A DNA stretch of 17,354 nt, taken from contig DAVO01000022.1 in assembly GCA_002509405.1 (NCBI GenBank), forward strand, positions 1 to 17,354, given 5' to 3'. The notes under the pieces were generated by a model. It was not told where the DNA came from. It did not search any database and was given only the letters and a program-made list of their open reading frames with translations. This DNA is from Methanomassiliicoccaceae archaeon UBA72. GTDB taxonomy: Archaea > Thermoplasmatota > Thermoplasmata > Methanomassiliicoccales > Methanomethylophilaceae. Shown here piece after piece: positions 1 to 6,840 of the stretch; position 1 is the first letter of the stretch; every line of letters starts with the position of its first letter. Position numbers and translations under genes: made by a program.

Positions 1-150
<150 letters not shown>

Positions 151-479
151 AAGCAGGGTGGGGCTTACGCCCCACCCTCAACCAAAACTAAGTGTGTAAA
201 AAAACGAAATAAGCAAGGAAATCTAAACGGATTTCCCGCGATTCCTTGGCAGCTTGCCATGCACTAAACGTAGCATCGAACGTCATAAGAATTTTCCATT
301 CTCTTCTAGATCATATTTTATCGTATGATTTCATAATCCTATCTTGCAGAAGACATTCGGTCTTCAGCCTCCCGGCTTTAAAAACCGAACCTTCTGAGCT
401 TGTTTCGGAGCAGATCTCAGGCATTGGCCGCAAAGCCTCTCCCCTTTGGGCGGGGAGTTGCCCTTACCAAAGACGGGCC
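151..479. other. Gene-free spacer between 16S rRNA and the flavodiiron gene
   Basis: I find no convincing gene here. Besides the hairpin at 155-178 there is a 7-bp stem (217-223 with 230-236) that competes with a second pairing (214-220 with 242-248). An AT-rich 6-bp hairpin lies at 310-329. Two adjacent hairpins lie at 420-437 and 439-457, 22 nt beyond the flavodiiron stop codon. A T-run on the minus strand near 379-384 could end that transcript. Open frames on the plus strand here have no ribosome-binding site or recognisable protein. Confidence 0.5.
155..178 (+). terminator. GC-rich hairpin just after the 16S 3' end
   Basis: A perfect 10-bp stem (155-164 pairing with 169-178) with a 4-nt TTAC loop starts about 5 nt after the mature 16S end. 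No T tract follows; the downstream sequence is A-rich. It may help end the 16S transcript or stabilise or process the pre-rRNA 3' trailer. The hairpin is certain, its role is not. Confidence 0.5.
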
Positions 480-1667
480 TCACTCAAGTAAAGCCCTAGC
501 TAGTTTTTCCGCCGATGCCAGGGCCTCCTCATCGGGCTTCCACAACGAGCGGACGCTCCCGTCCACTATTCGGAAACCCGCTTCCGCAAGCTCTTTTTTC
601 AGGACGGCCACTCCTTCACCGCTCCATCCGTAGCATCCGAACGCTCCTGCCCTCTTGTTTTTGAATTTCAGAGACTTCATGAAGCGGACCGTTCCGCTGA
701 CGCTTGTCAAAACATCTCCGCCCACCGTCGGGGAACCTACAGCTATGGCCTTTGACCTGAAGACCTCGGCCATGATCTCACTCCTGTCAGCCTTTGAGCA
801 GTTGAATACTTTTACGGCGGTCTCCGGGCTTATCTTTCCTGCCGCCGCCGCAATCTCGTGAGCGATGGCTGCTGTGCCTTCCCACATCGTGTCGTAGATT
901 ATTGTTAGCCGGTCTTCTTTGTATTCGGCCGCCCATTCGTAATATCTGTCGACGATCTGCATGGGCTCTTCCCTCCAAATGGCGCCGTGGCTAGGGGCGA
1001 TCATGTCTATCGGAAGATTCATGGACCTTATCTCGTCGATTTTCTTGGTGACGAACGATGAGAACGGATTGAGTATGTTGGCGTAATATCTCATTGCCTC
1101 TTTTTCCAGCAAGCATAGGTCCGCAGTGTCGTTGAAGAGCCCTCCCACGGCGAAATGCTGGCCGAAGGCGTCGTTCGAGAACAGTACGTTGTCGCCCGTC
1201 AGATAGGTCGCCATGCTGTCCGGCCAATGGAGCATCTTCATCTCGATAAAAACAAGCTTCTTCCCATTACCTATGTCCACGGAGTCTCCGCTCTTCACAA
1301 CCCTCAGGTCCCATCCTCTCTTACCGTATTGACCCTCCAGGCTCTTCACGGCGTTTGCGGTGCAGTATATCGGCACGTCGGGGATCTCGTTCATAAGTTC
1401 CGGCAACGCACCGGAATGGTCTGCCTCCCCATGGTTCATTATCACCATGTCTATATTTTCTAGGCCGATCTCTTTCCTGAGATTGTCGACGAACTCCGAC
1501 CTGTGCGGTGTCCAGACGGTATCGATGAGCACGGTCTTGCCCTCCTCGATGACATATGCGTTCTGGCTGGATCCGTTCATTATTGTGAAGTCTTCTCCGT
1601 GGAACTTCTGAAGTTCCCAATCCATGTACCCTACCCAGCTTATGTTGCCCCTGATGTTTTCTTTCAA
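480..1667 (-). CDS. fprA: A-type flavoprotein / flavodiiron protein (F420H2 oxidase-like)
   Basis: Flavodiiron proteins reduce O2 to water (some act on NO) in the cytosol of anaerobes; methanogen FprA takes electrons from coenzyme F420H2. The 395-residue product has the usual two-domain layout. An N-terminal metallo-beta-lactamase-like domain (about 1-250) carries the full diiron ligand set: His79, Glu81, Asp83 in HGEADH, His147, Asp166 and His227. A flavodoxin domain follows (about 253-395), with an FMN phosphate loop (YDTMWEGT, ~258-265) and GSPTVGG and GCYGWSGEG loops. No C-terminal rubredoxin or flavin reductase domain is fused. I start at TTG 1667 because GGGAGGTG (1680-1673) sits 5 nt upstream; an upstream TTG at 1682 would overlap that site. 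It diverges from the membrane protein gene at 1796. The electron donor (F420H2 or rubredoxin) cannot be read from the sequence. Confidence 0.93.
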   Translation of the reverse strand: MKENIRGNISWVGYMDWELQKFHGEDFTIMNGSSQNAYVIEEGKTVLIDTVWTPHRSEFVDNLRKEIGLENIDMVIMNHGEADHSGALPELMNEIPDVPIYCTANAVKSLEGQYGKRGWDLRVVKSGDSVDIGNGKKLVFIEMKMLHWPDSMATYLTGDNVLFSNDAFGQHFAVGGLFNDTADLCLLEKEAMRYYANILNPFSSFVTKKIDEIRSMNLPIDMIAPSHGAIWREEPMQIVDRYYEWAAEYKEDRLTIIYDTMWEGTAAIAHEIAAAAGKISPETAVKVFNCSKADRSEIMAEVFRSKAIAVGSPTVGGDVLTSVSGTVRFMKSLKFKNKRAGAFGCYGWSGEGVAVLKKELAEAGFRIVDGSVRSLWKPDEEALASAEKLARALLE

Positions 1668-1715
1668 GTTTGCACCTCCCAAGGCTACTGTTCTATCGTA
1701 GGGGCCGATATTTTA

Positions 1716-1723
1716 CTTTATAT
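1716..1723. promoter_or_regulatory. Shared TATA element between fprA and the divergent membrane gene
   Basis: CTTTATAT on the plus strand reads ATATAAAG on the minus strand, so one element can serve both directions. Transcription about 25 nt away would start near 1695 for fprA, leaving a short leader with the ribosome-binding site, and near 1745 for the plus-strand gene. This is inferred from spacing and base composition only. Confidence 0.5.
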
Positions 1724-1795
1724 GTCACCCGGTGTTTCAGAATGTCCTTTATTTGCGTTCCGCACTTATTTCTATCGGAATCATCATCGACAGGC

Positions 1796-2350
1796 ATGGC
1801 AGGCGGAGTCAGGACGGCATATCCCAGTTTCGTCGTATGGGTATTCTTTCTGCTTCTCGCGGTTTATTCAATAATTGTGGCCGGAACAGGCACGCTCGAG
1901 TCGTTTCTGATGGTTCTCTTCGCATCTTTCTCCGCCGTAATTGCAACCGAAGGCATACATGAGCTGTCTGGCCATAGGCCCATAGGAACACTGAAGGAAT
2001 TCTCATACATGTCCCGAGAGGACCTGTCATCATACTCTGAAAAAAGAATCTGTGCGGTGAATGGGGTTTTGCACATAATGGCCGGACTGATAGTTTCATC
2101 TTCTCTCCTTGAGAGGTCTTTTTTCTCGGAGGAGTTCGTGCTGGTTCTCTTCTTCAGGTCCCTGATACCTGCGGCCGTGATGCTGGCTATTGGCAGCTAC
2201 TGGGTGAATTACGGGTCGTTCTTCAAGAAGTGGGAAACCAAAGCCGCCCGCAGGGCAGGCGGCATGGGCCCGGCGATAAGGACAACATTCTCCTTCCTGG
2301 TCGCAATTGGTGCCTCCTATGGCCTGGCACGTCTTTTCGAAATAATATGA
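1796..2350 (+). CDS. Small multi-pass membrane protein of unknown function
   Basis: I do not recognise this 184-residue protein. Hydrophobic stretches suggest about five membrane segments: ~11-30, ~35-52, ~88-104, ~114-138 and ~164-183. A polar loop between segments 2 and 3 contains EGIHELSGHRPIGT (~52-65) and YMSREDLSSYSEKR (~71-84). A basic stretch (KKWETKAARRAGG, ~144-156) follows segment 4. The start is uncertain. ATG 1796 begins directly before a typical membrane N-terminus but has no good ribosome-binding site. ATG 1742 in the same frame would add 18 residues and would suit a leaderless mRNA from the TATA at 1716-1723. It stands alone, diverging from fprA and convergent with tRNA-Gln. 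No catalytic motif is apparent. Confidence 0.72.
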   Translation: MAGGVRTAYPSFVVWVFFLLLAVYSIIVAGTGTLESFLMVLFASFSAVIATEGIHELSGHRPIGTLKEFSYMSREDLSSYSEKRICAVNGVLHIMAGLIVSSSLLERSFFSEEFVLVLFFRSLIPAAVMLAIGSYWVNYGSFFKKWETKAARRAGGMGPAIRTTFSFLVAIGASYGLARLFEII

Positions 2351-2369
2351 GTCAGGTCCTCTGAGGCAA

Positions 2370-2445
2370 TGGTAGTCCTGCCCGGATTCGAACCAGGGTC
2401 GCCGGCTCCAAAGGCCAGCATGATTGACCGCTACACTACAGGACT
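2370..2445 (-). tRNA. tRNA-Gln (anticodon UUG)
   Basis: It folds as a cloverleaf: acceptor AGTCCTG pairs with CAGGACT; anticodon stem CTGGC/GCCGG closes a CTTTGGA loop with anticodon TTG; the T arm has GGTTCGAATCC. The discriminator base A is at 2373 and CCA is encoded (2372-2370). No intron is visible. It lies 8 nt after the methylthiotransferase stop codon on the same strand. Confidence 0.96.
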
Positions 2446-2453
2446 ATAGGCGG

Positions 2454-3701
2454 TTATCTGCTTCGGTTATTTAACGTTCTTCCGACGAGGTACGTCGGGC
2501 TGCATCCGGTTATCTCGGTGTCGCAGAAAGTTCCCAGCGGGATGTCCTCGGCGATGCCCACAGGCCTGTAGTTGTCTGTCCTGGCAATGACGGAACCTTC
2601 CTTTCCTTCCTCGGTCACGAGCACTCTGAAGGTTCTGCCCACTAGCTTCTTGTTGTTGGCAAGCTCAACCTCATTCTTCACATCAGTAAGTTCTGTCGAG
2701 CGTGCCTTTATGATGCGTCCGTTGACCTGGGCCATCTCTGCGGCCTTGGTCCCCGGACGGGGCGAGAATCTGGTTATATTAACAGTGTCGGCCTTCAAGA
2801 CGCGAAGAAGGTCCACACTTTTTCTGTGGTCTTCATCCGTCTCCCCCGGAAAGCCCGCTATCATATCGGTGGAGATGCTGACGTCCGGGCATCTGGAACG
2901 TATCTTCCCGACCAGCGAAAGGAATTCTTCTGGAGTATATCCGCGTTTCATGGCCGATAATACGCTGCCGCTGCCGCTCTGGACAGGTATGTGCAGGAAT
3001 CTGTAGACCCGGGGATCGTCTAAAACATCTATCATCCCGTCGGCTATAGGGGCGAGCCAGTCCGGATTCATCATTCCCACCCGTATCCTGAAGTCCCCCG
3101 GCAATTCCAGCATCTTCGACAGGAGGTCGGGGAGGCTGGAGCCGATGTCCCGGCCGTAGCATGCAGTGTCCTGGGCAGTGACCAATATCTCTTTTGCTCC
3201 TCTCTTCAGCCGTTTTTCGAATTCGGCGAGAAGCTCATCTTCAGGGTAGCTTAGCAGCTTTCCCCTCGCGAAACGTGTTATGCAGTAGGAGCATGCGCCC
3301 AGGCAACCCTGTGCGATAGGCAGTATCGCAGAGGTGCCGGTCTCCTTGTTATCCAACGGGTGCCAGCATCCGTATTTGCTGCCCACCTTGTCAGAGAACT
3401 CGGAGTAATTCTTGGGAGGAATTATCAGCGAATCCGGAAGCCTGACCGAAATCCTTCCCGGCTGGACCTCGGCCATGCAACCGGTGACGATGACCTCTTT
3501 GCCCATTCCTCTGAGCTCCGTCATCCTTCTGACCATCTTCTTTTCCGTCGCATCCACCACTGTGCAGGTGTTCAAGATCACGACATCCGCGGCCTCTGCG
3601 GACGAGGCCTCCTCGTAACCCATGCCGGACATGCGTTCCGAGAGCTGGGCCCCCTCGCCGTAGTTCATGGTGCAACCGTAGGATTCGACGAAATATCTCA
3701 T
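2454..3701 (-). CDS. tRNA methylthiotransferase, MiaB/e-MtaB family (t6A37 to ms2t6A37)
   Basis: Members of this radical-SAM family add a methylthio group to A37-modified tRNA; the archaeal/eukaryotic branch (e-MtaB/CDKAL1) acts on t6A37 of tRNAs reading ANN codons. The 415-residue protein has all three domains. The N-terminal UPF0004 domain has Cys10, Cys46 and Cys75 for the auxiliary [4Fe-4S] cluster. The radical SAM domain has CLGACSYC (Cys133, Cys137, Cys140). A C-terminal TRAM domain (~350-410) binds tRNA. Length is normal. It starts 5 nt after the aIF2-beta stop with no clear ribosome-binding site, so translation is probably coupled. RimO-type action on ribosomal protein S12 is less likely given the archaeal context. 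Substrate assignment rests on family knowledge. Confidence 0.92.
   Translation of the reverse strand: MRYFVESYGCTMNYGEGAQLSERMSGMGYEEASSAEAADVVILNTCTVVDATEKKMVRRMTELRGMGKEVIVTGCMAEVQPGRISVRLPDSLIIPPKNYSEFSDKVGSKYGCWHPLDNKETGTSAILPIAQGCLGACSYCITRFARGKLLSYPEDELLAEFEKRLKRGAKEILVTAQDTACYGRDIGSSLPDLLSKMLELPGDFRIRVGMMNPDWLAPIADGMIDVLDDPRVYRFLHIPVQSGSGSVLSAMKRGYTPEEFLSLVGKIRSRCPDVSISTDMIAGFPGETDEDHRKSVDLLRVLKADTVNITRFSPRPGTKAAEMAQVNGRIIKARSTELTDVKNEVELANNKKLVGRTFRVLVTEEGKEGSVIARTDNYRPVGIAEDIPLGTFCDTEITGCSPTYLVGRTLNNRSR
2467..2474 (-). promoter_or_regulatory. TATA element for tRNA-Gln, inside the 3' end of the upstream gene
   Basis: TTAAATAA on the minus strand is centred about 25 nt before the first base of tRNA-Gln, the usual archaeal spacing. 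It overlaps the last codons of the methylthiotransferase gene. The tRNA can therefore be transcribed by itself as well as by read-through. Confidence 0.55.
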
Positions 3702-3706
3702 GGTAT

Positions 3707-4339
3707 TCAGCGGGTAGTCGGTTCGTTCGTCACCTGTCCGAAGGCGGTATTATTGGATATGTTGGTGATCTTCGCGTGGACGCGGGCCCCTTTCGTCGTC
3801 CCGGGGATTATGATTACGAAGTCGTTGAACTTCCCTATGCCGTCTCCTTTCTTCCCCACGTCGGTGATCAGGACCTCCAGCACGTCGCCGACCTTCAGCG
3901 CGTTGGCGTCGGTCTTGACGGTCTTGCGGACCGATATGGGTCTGCGTGCGCCGCAGGCTTCGCATTCCAGAACCATCACCCTGTCGTCCTTAACAAGCTT
4001 GGTGTCGGGGCGTCCGCATTCGGTGCACACGACATACGTGTCCATGTACTGCTGAAGTCTTTCGGAGATGTTCTGGGACGATATCTTTGCCTTGAAAACG
4101 GCCCTTCTGTTGTCCACATCCCCGGGCGCTCCCAACTCTCTGAGAAGGAAGTGCAAGAGATGCTGAGGGTCGCGCCTGACCTTGTCGGCGATGTCCATGA
4201 AATTCCTGAGGATGGTTATCTTCCCTTCCTGAATGATGTCCAGTTCCGGAAGCACGAACCTCTCGTGGCTCTCTATTGTCTCCGGGAGGTTCATTTTCGC
4301 TCTTGTGAGCAATGCCAAGTAATCTTCTTCGTTCCCCAT
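3707..4339 (-). CDS. Translation initiation factor aIF2 subunit beta with C-terminal TRAM domain
   Basis: aIF2-beta is part of the heterotrimer that brings initiator Met-tRNA to the small ribosomal subunit. The 210-residue protein has an N-terminal helix followed by the central alpha-beta domain (~20-100). A C2-C2 zinc ribbon follows with Cys105, Cys108, Cys126 and Cys129 (CTEC...CEAC). An extra TRAM RNA-binding domain occupies ~145-205 (VGDVLEVLITDVGKKGDG onward), a fusion known in several euryarchaea. ATG 4339 is preceded by AGGAG (4349-4345) at 5-nt spacing. It is the first gene of a two-gene unit with the methylthiotransferase and shares a divergent promoter with the aminotransferase. Confidence 0.95.
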   Translation of the reverse strand: MGNEEDYLALLTRAKMNLPETIESHERFVLPELDIIQEGKITILRNFMDIADKVRRDPQHLLHFLLRELGAPGDVDNRRAVFKAKISSQNISERLQQYMDTYVVCTECGRPDTKLVKDDRVMVLECEACGARRPISVRKTVKTDANALKVGDVLEVLITDVGKKGDGIGKFNDFVIIIPGTTKGARVHAKITNISNNTAFGQVTNEPTTR

Positions 4340-4369
4340 TTTATCTCCTGCCTCCGCTAGGCCGAGTAG

Positions 4370-4379
4370 AATTTAAAGG
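4370..4379. promoter_or_regulatory. Shared TATA element between aIF2-beta and the aminotransferase
   Basis: AATTTAAAGG contains the self-complementary TTTAAA (4372-4377). It lies about 35 nt before the aIF2-beta start and about 57 nt before the aminotransferase ATG, so it could serve both directions with start sites near 4350 and 4400. Inferred from position only. Confidence 0.5.
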
Positions 4380-4431
4380 TTATGCCCGCGCACGTGTGCA
4401 TGCTTTTATCGTAAGGCGTCATCACAGCATC

Positions 4432-5613
4432 ATGCGCCCATCTTTTTCTGAGGCAGCAGAGGGCACGATGCCCTCATACATCATGAAGCTTGTCGAGGTA
4501 GCGGAGAGGCCGGGCATGATCTCCTTCGCCACGGGCCTCCCGGACAATTCATATTTCGACACGGTGGCTCTGATGGATTCAACAGAAAGGGTGCTCGGCG
4601 GAGAAGGCGCATCTTCAGCCCTGCAATACGGGGCGACGGCCGGCTACCGCCCGCTCAGGGAAAAGATAGCAGAACGTTGCAGGTACGAACTGGGTTTCGA
4701 TGCATCTGCCGACGACGTGTTCATGACCAACGGCTCTCAGGAGTGCTTCGACCAGCTTGGGAGGATGTTTCTGAACCGCGGCGACGCCATGGCGGTCGAG
4801 AATCCGGGATATCTTGGTGCCCTGCAGTCGTTCTCCTCATACGGGCCGATATTCCGGGGCATCGGGATGAGCGACGACGGCCCAGAAGAAGATGCCTTGT
4901 CCGCGGCAGTCGGAGAAGGAGCCAAGCTGTTCTATTCGATACCAAACTTCCAGAATCCTTCAGGCAGGAGTTATTCAAACAGTGCCAGGATTACCGTATC
5001 CAAGATAATATCGGGCTCCGGATGTCTTCTTGTCGAGGATGATGCCTACGGGGAGCTGGGATTCGGAGGGCGTCCCGGACGCACGATCAAGAGCATGGCG
5101 CCGGAGGACACTGTCCTTCTGGGTTCATTCTCCAAGACCATATCTCCTGGCATGAGGGTAGGATGGATGGTAGTGCCCGAGTGGATGAGGGAGACTGCAA
5201 ACAGGTCTATAGAGGCCGCCTCGCTTCAGTCAGGGTCTTTTGCCCAGCGGATCATCGACGATTTCCTTTCCAATAACGACTACAACAAGTATCTATCATC
5301 TCTGCGCAGGGGCTACGCGGAAAAGAAGAAAGCGTTCACGGACGCAATGGAGGAGCATCTGCCAGAAGCGATGGAATGGAACGATCCGGCGGGAGGCATG
5401 TTCATATGGCTGAGGTCGCCCGAAGGTACAGATGCCATGAAACTTTTTGAACTGGCACTATCCAAAGGGCTTGTCACTATGCCGGGGCGCCCATTCCATA
5501 TTTCAGGCGGGGACAACACGATCAGGCTCAACTTCGCTACCCCGGACGGGGACGAAATCGTTAAAGGTATGAAGATACTCGGAGACGCCTGCAGAAGCCT
5601 CTATTGTCCTTGA
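4432..5613 (+). CDS. PLP-dependent aminotransferase, class I/II fold
   Basis: A cytosolic fold-type I aminotransferase of 393 residues. The PLP-binding lysine is Lys235 in SFSKT, followed by PGMRVGW. Asn175 (in QNPSG), Asp203 and Tyr206 (DDAYGE) fit the cofactor-binding residues, and Arg365 (in IRLNF) the substrate carboxylate site. The N-terminus (SFATGLPD) and these motifs place it near the 2-aminoadipate/aromatic aminotransferase (LysN/Aro8-like) branch, without the DNA-binding domain of MocR regulators. The amino acid partner cannot be deduced. I start at ATG 4432; longer in-frame starts run into the divergent aIF2-beta gene and the promoter. No strong ribosome-binding site is seen, so the start is the least certain part. 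Confidence 0.88.
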   Translation: MRPSFSEAAEGTMPSYIMKLVEVAERPGMISFATGLPDNSYFDTVALMDSTERVLGGEGASSALQYGATAGYRPLREKIAERCRYELGFDASADDVFMTNGSQECFDQLGRMFLNRGDAMAVENPGYLGALQSFSSYGPIFRGIGMSDDGPEEDALSAAVGEGAKLFYSIPNFQNPSGRSYSNSARITVSKIISGSGCLLVEDDAYGELGFGGRPGRTIKSMAPEDTVLLGSFSKTISPGMRVGWMVVPEWMRETANRSIEAASLQSGSFAQRIIDDFLSNNDYNKYLSSLRRGYAEKKKAFTDAMEEHLPEAMEWNDPAGGMFIWLRSPEGTDAMKLFELALSKGLVTMPGRPFHISGGDNTIRLNFATPDGDEIVKGMKILGDACRSLYCP

Positions 5614-5657
5614 TGCGTTATACGTGCGTAATAATGTCAAGGGCCAGAGCCGTAAAA

Positions 5658-5668
5658 GGTCTTAAATA
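5658..5668 (+). promoter_or_regulatory. Distal TATA-like element upstream of the str operon
   Basis: GGTCTTAAATA resembles the proximal element at 5714-5725 and sits about 57 nt before it. It would give a start site near 5690. It may be a second promoter for the ribosomal operon. Confidence 0.4.
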
Positions 5669-5713
5669 GGGGGTTATGATAGGCATGTTCCGCATATTGA
5701 CCCGTCTATACGT

Positions 5714-5725
5714 GGTCTTTAAATA
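5714..5725 (+). promoter_or_regulatory. Proximal TATA element of the str operon
   Basis: GGTCTTTAAATA is centred about 45 nt before the rps12 start codon. A start site near 5747 would leave a leader of about 20 nt that still holds AAGGTGA, the ribosome-binding site. Confidence 0.6.
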
Positions 5726-5766
5726 CGCTGGAAATATCGCGTGCTATACTCGACGAAGGTGAAAGT

Positions 5767-6195
5767 TTGGGAAATGGTCTAAACACCGCAAGGAAAATGA
5801 AAGTGGACAGGCAGAAGTTCCGCTGGCTCGACAGAGGATACAAGAAGAGAGTGCTCAGGCTCAGGGAGAAGTCAGACCCGCTGGAAGGGTCTTCCCAGGC
5901 CAGGGGCATCGTGCTGGAGAAGGTCGGAATAGAGGCTAAGCAGCCCAACTCCGCCATACGCAAGTGCGTAAAGATCCAGCTGATAAAGAACGGACGCCAG
6001 GTCACAGCATTCGCGGTCGGCGACGGAGCCATCAACTTCATAGATGAGCACGACGAGGTACTGATCGAAGGTATCGGCGGAAGGATGGGACGTTCTTACG
6101 GAGATATCCCCGGTGTCCGTTTCAAAGTCATAAAGGTTAACAACGTCTCCCTGGATGAAATGGTCAGGGGAAGGACGGAGAAGCCGGTTAGGTGA
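5767..6195 (+). CDS. rps12: Small ribosomal subunit protein uS12
   Basis: uS12 lines the decoding centre of the small subunit. The 142-residue protein has the usual archaeal length and N-terminus (MGNGLNTARK) and the conserved KQPNSAIRKC segment with PNSA at 60-63, plus the C-terminal DIPGVRFKVIKVNNVSL block. The start is TTG 5767, fixed by the family N-terminus and by AAGGTGA 5 nt upstream. It is the first gene of the operon. The usual archaeal upstream partners (RNA polymerase subunits, L30e, NusA) are missing here. Its stop codon lies inside the ribosome-binding site of rps7. Confidence 0.97.
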   Translation: MGNGLNTARKMKVDRQKFRWLDRGYKKRVLRLREKSDPLEGSSQARGIVLEKVGIEAKQPNSAIRKCVKIQLIKNGRQVTAFAVGDGAINFIDEHDEVLIEGIGGRMGRSYGDIPGVRFKVIKVNNVSLDEMVRGRTEKPVR

Positions 6196-6200
6196 TTTTC

Positions 6201-6818
6201 ATGGCAGAAGAAACTTTAGAAACAACTGTTGAAGCCACAGAGGTGCTTTCCGCACCCAAGGCTCTGATGTTCGGTAAGTACGACTCTTCAGAGGTCGTAG
6301 TCGGTGACGGAGGTCTCGCGAAATACATCGATCTCGCTCCGACGAACATACCTCACTCAGGAGGAAAGCACGCAAACAGATGGTTCGGGAAGTCGAAGCT
6401 GAGCATTGTCGAGAGGCTCATAAACGACATAATGAGGACCGAGAAGTACACGGGCAAGAAAATGAAGGCCTACAAGACCGTTTCCCAGGCTTTCGACATC
6501 GTTGCCGCAAAGACCAAGCAGAACCCGATACAGATACTCGTGATCGGGCTCGAGAACGCCGCGCCCAGGGAAGAGATCACCAGGCTTCAGTTCGGAGGCA
6601 TATCCGTGCCCAAGGCTGTAGACATATCGCCCCAGAGGAGGCTCGACATAGCACTCCGCAACCTGAGCACGGGCGTAGTCCAGTCATCGTCCAAGAGCAA
6701 GAAATCCATATCTGAGTGCCTGGCCGATGAGATGATACTAGCGTCCAGAGGAGACATGCAGTCCTTCGCGGTAGCCAAGAAGGAAGAGATCGAGAGGGTG
6801 GCCCAGGCCGCCAGGTGA
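6201..6818 (+). CDS. rps7: Small ribosomal subunit protein uS7
   Basis: uS7 nucleates assembly of the 3' domain of 16S rRNA and contacts the E-site tRNA. The 205-residue protein begins with an acidic, threonine-rich tail (~2-25), as in many archaeal homologues. The conserved core follows, including HSGGKHANRWFGKSKLSIVERL (~54-75, split by no gap), ENAAPREEITRLQFGG (~119-134) and SPQRRLDIALRNL (~143-155). ATG 6201 is chosen over GTG 6192 because AGGTGA (6190-6195), overlapping the rps12 stop codon, is placed correctly for it. Translation of rps12 and rps7 is probably coupled. Confidence 0.96.
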   Translation: MAEETLETTVEATEVLSAPKALMFGKYDSSEVVVGDGGLAKYIDLAPTNIPHSGGKHANRWFGKSKLSIVERLINDIMRTEKYTGKKMKAYKTVSQAFDIVAAKTKQNPIQILVIGLENAAPREEITRLQFGGISVPKAVDISPQRRLDIALRNLSTGVVQSSSKSKKSISECLADEMILASRGDMQSFAVAKKEEIERVAQAAR

Positions 6819-6840
6819 TCGTAACCGGTGTGTGAAACCA

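Noticed and set aside
151..479. 23S or 5S rRNA, or a spacer tRNA, after the 16S gene
   Set aside because: No rRNA signature or cloverleaf is present before the flavodiiron gene.
246..633. Open frames on the plus strand after the 16S gene
   Set aside because: No ribosome-binding site, no domain, and the second runs into the flavodiiron gene on the other strand.
1670..1795. An N-terminal extension of the membrane protein to 1670
   Set aside because: It would start upstream of the promoter and overlap the start of the flavodiiron gene; the peptide is unlike the rest of the protein.
3360..4055. A 231-codon plus-strand frame
   Set aside because: It is antisense to the methylthiotransferase and aIF2-beta, which carry full cysteine motifs.
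4312..4431. A longer aminotransferase start at 4312
   Set aside because: It would begin inside aIF2-beta and run across the shared TATA element; the family N-terminus fits ATG 4432.
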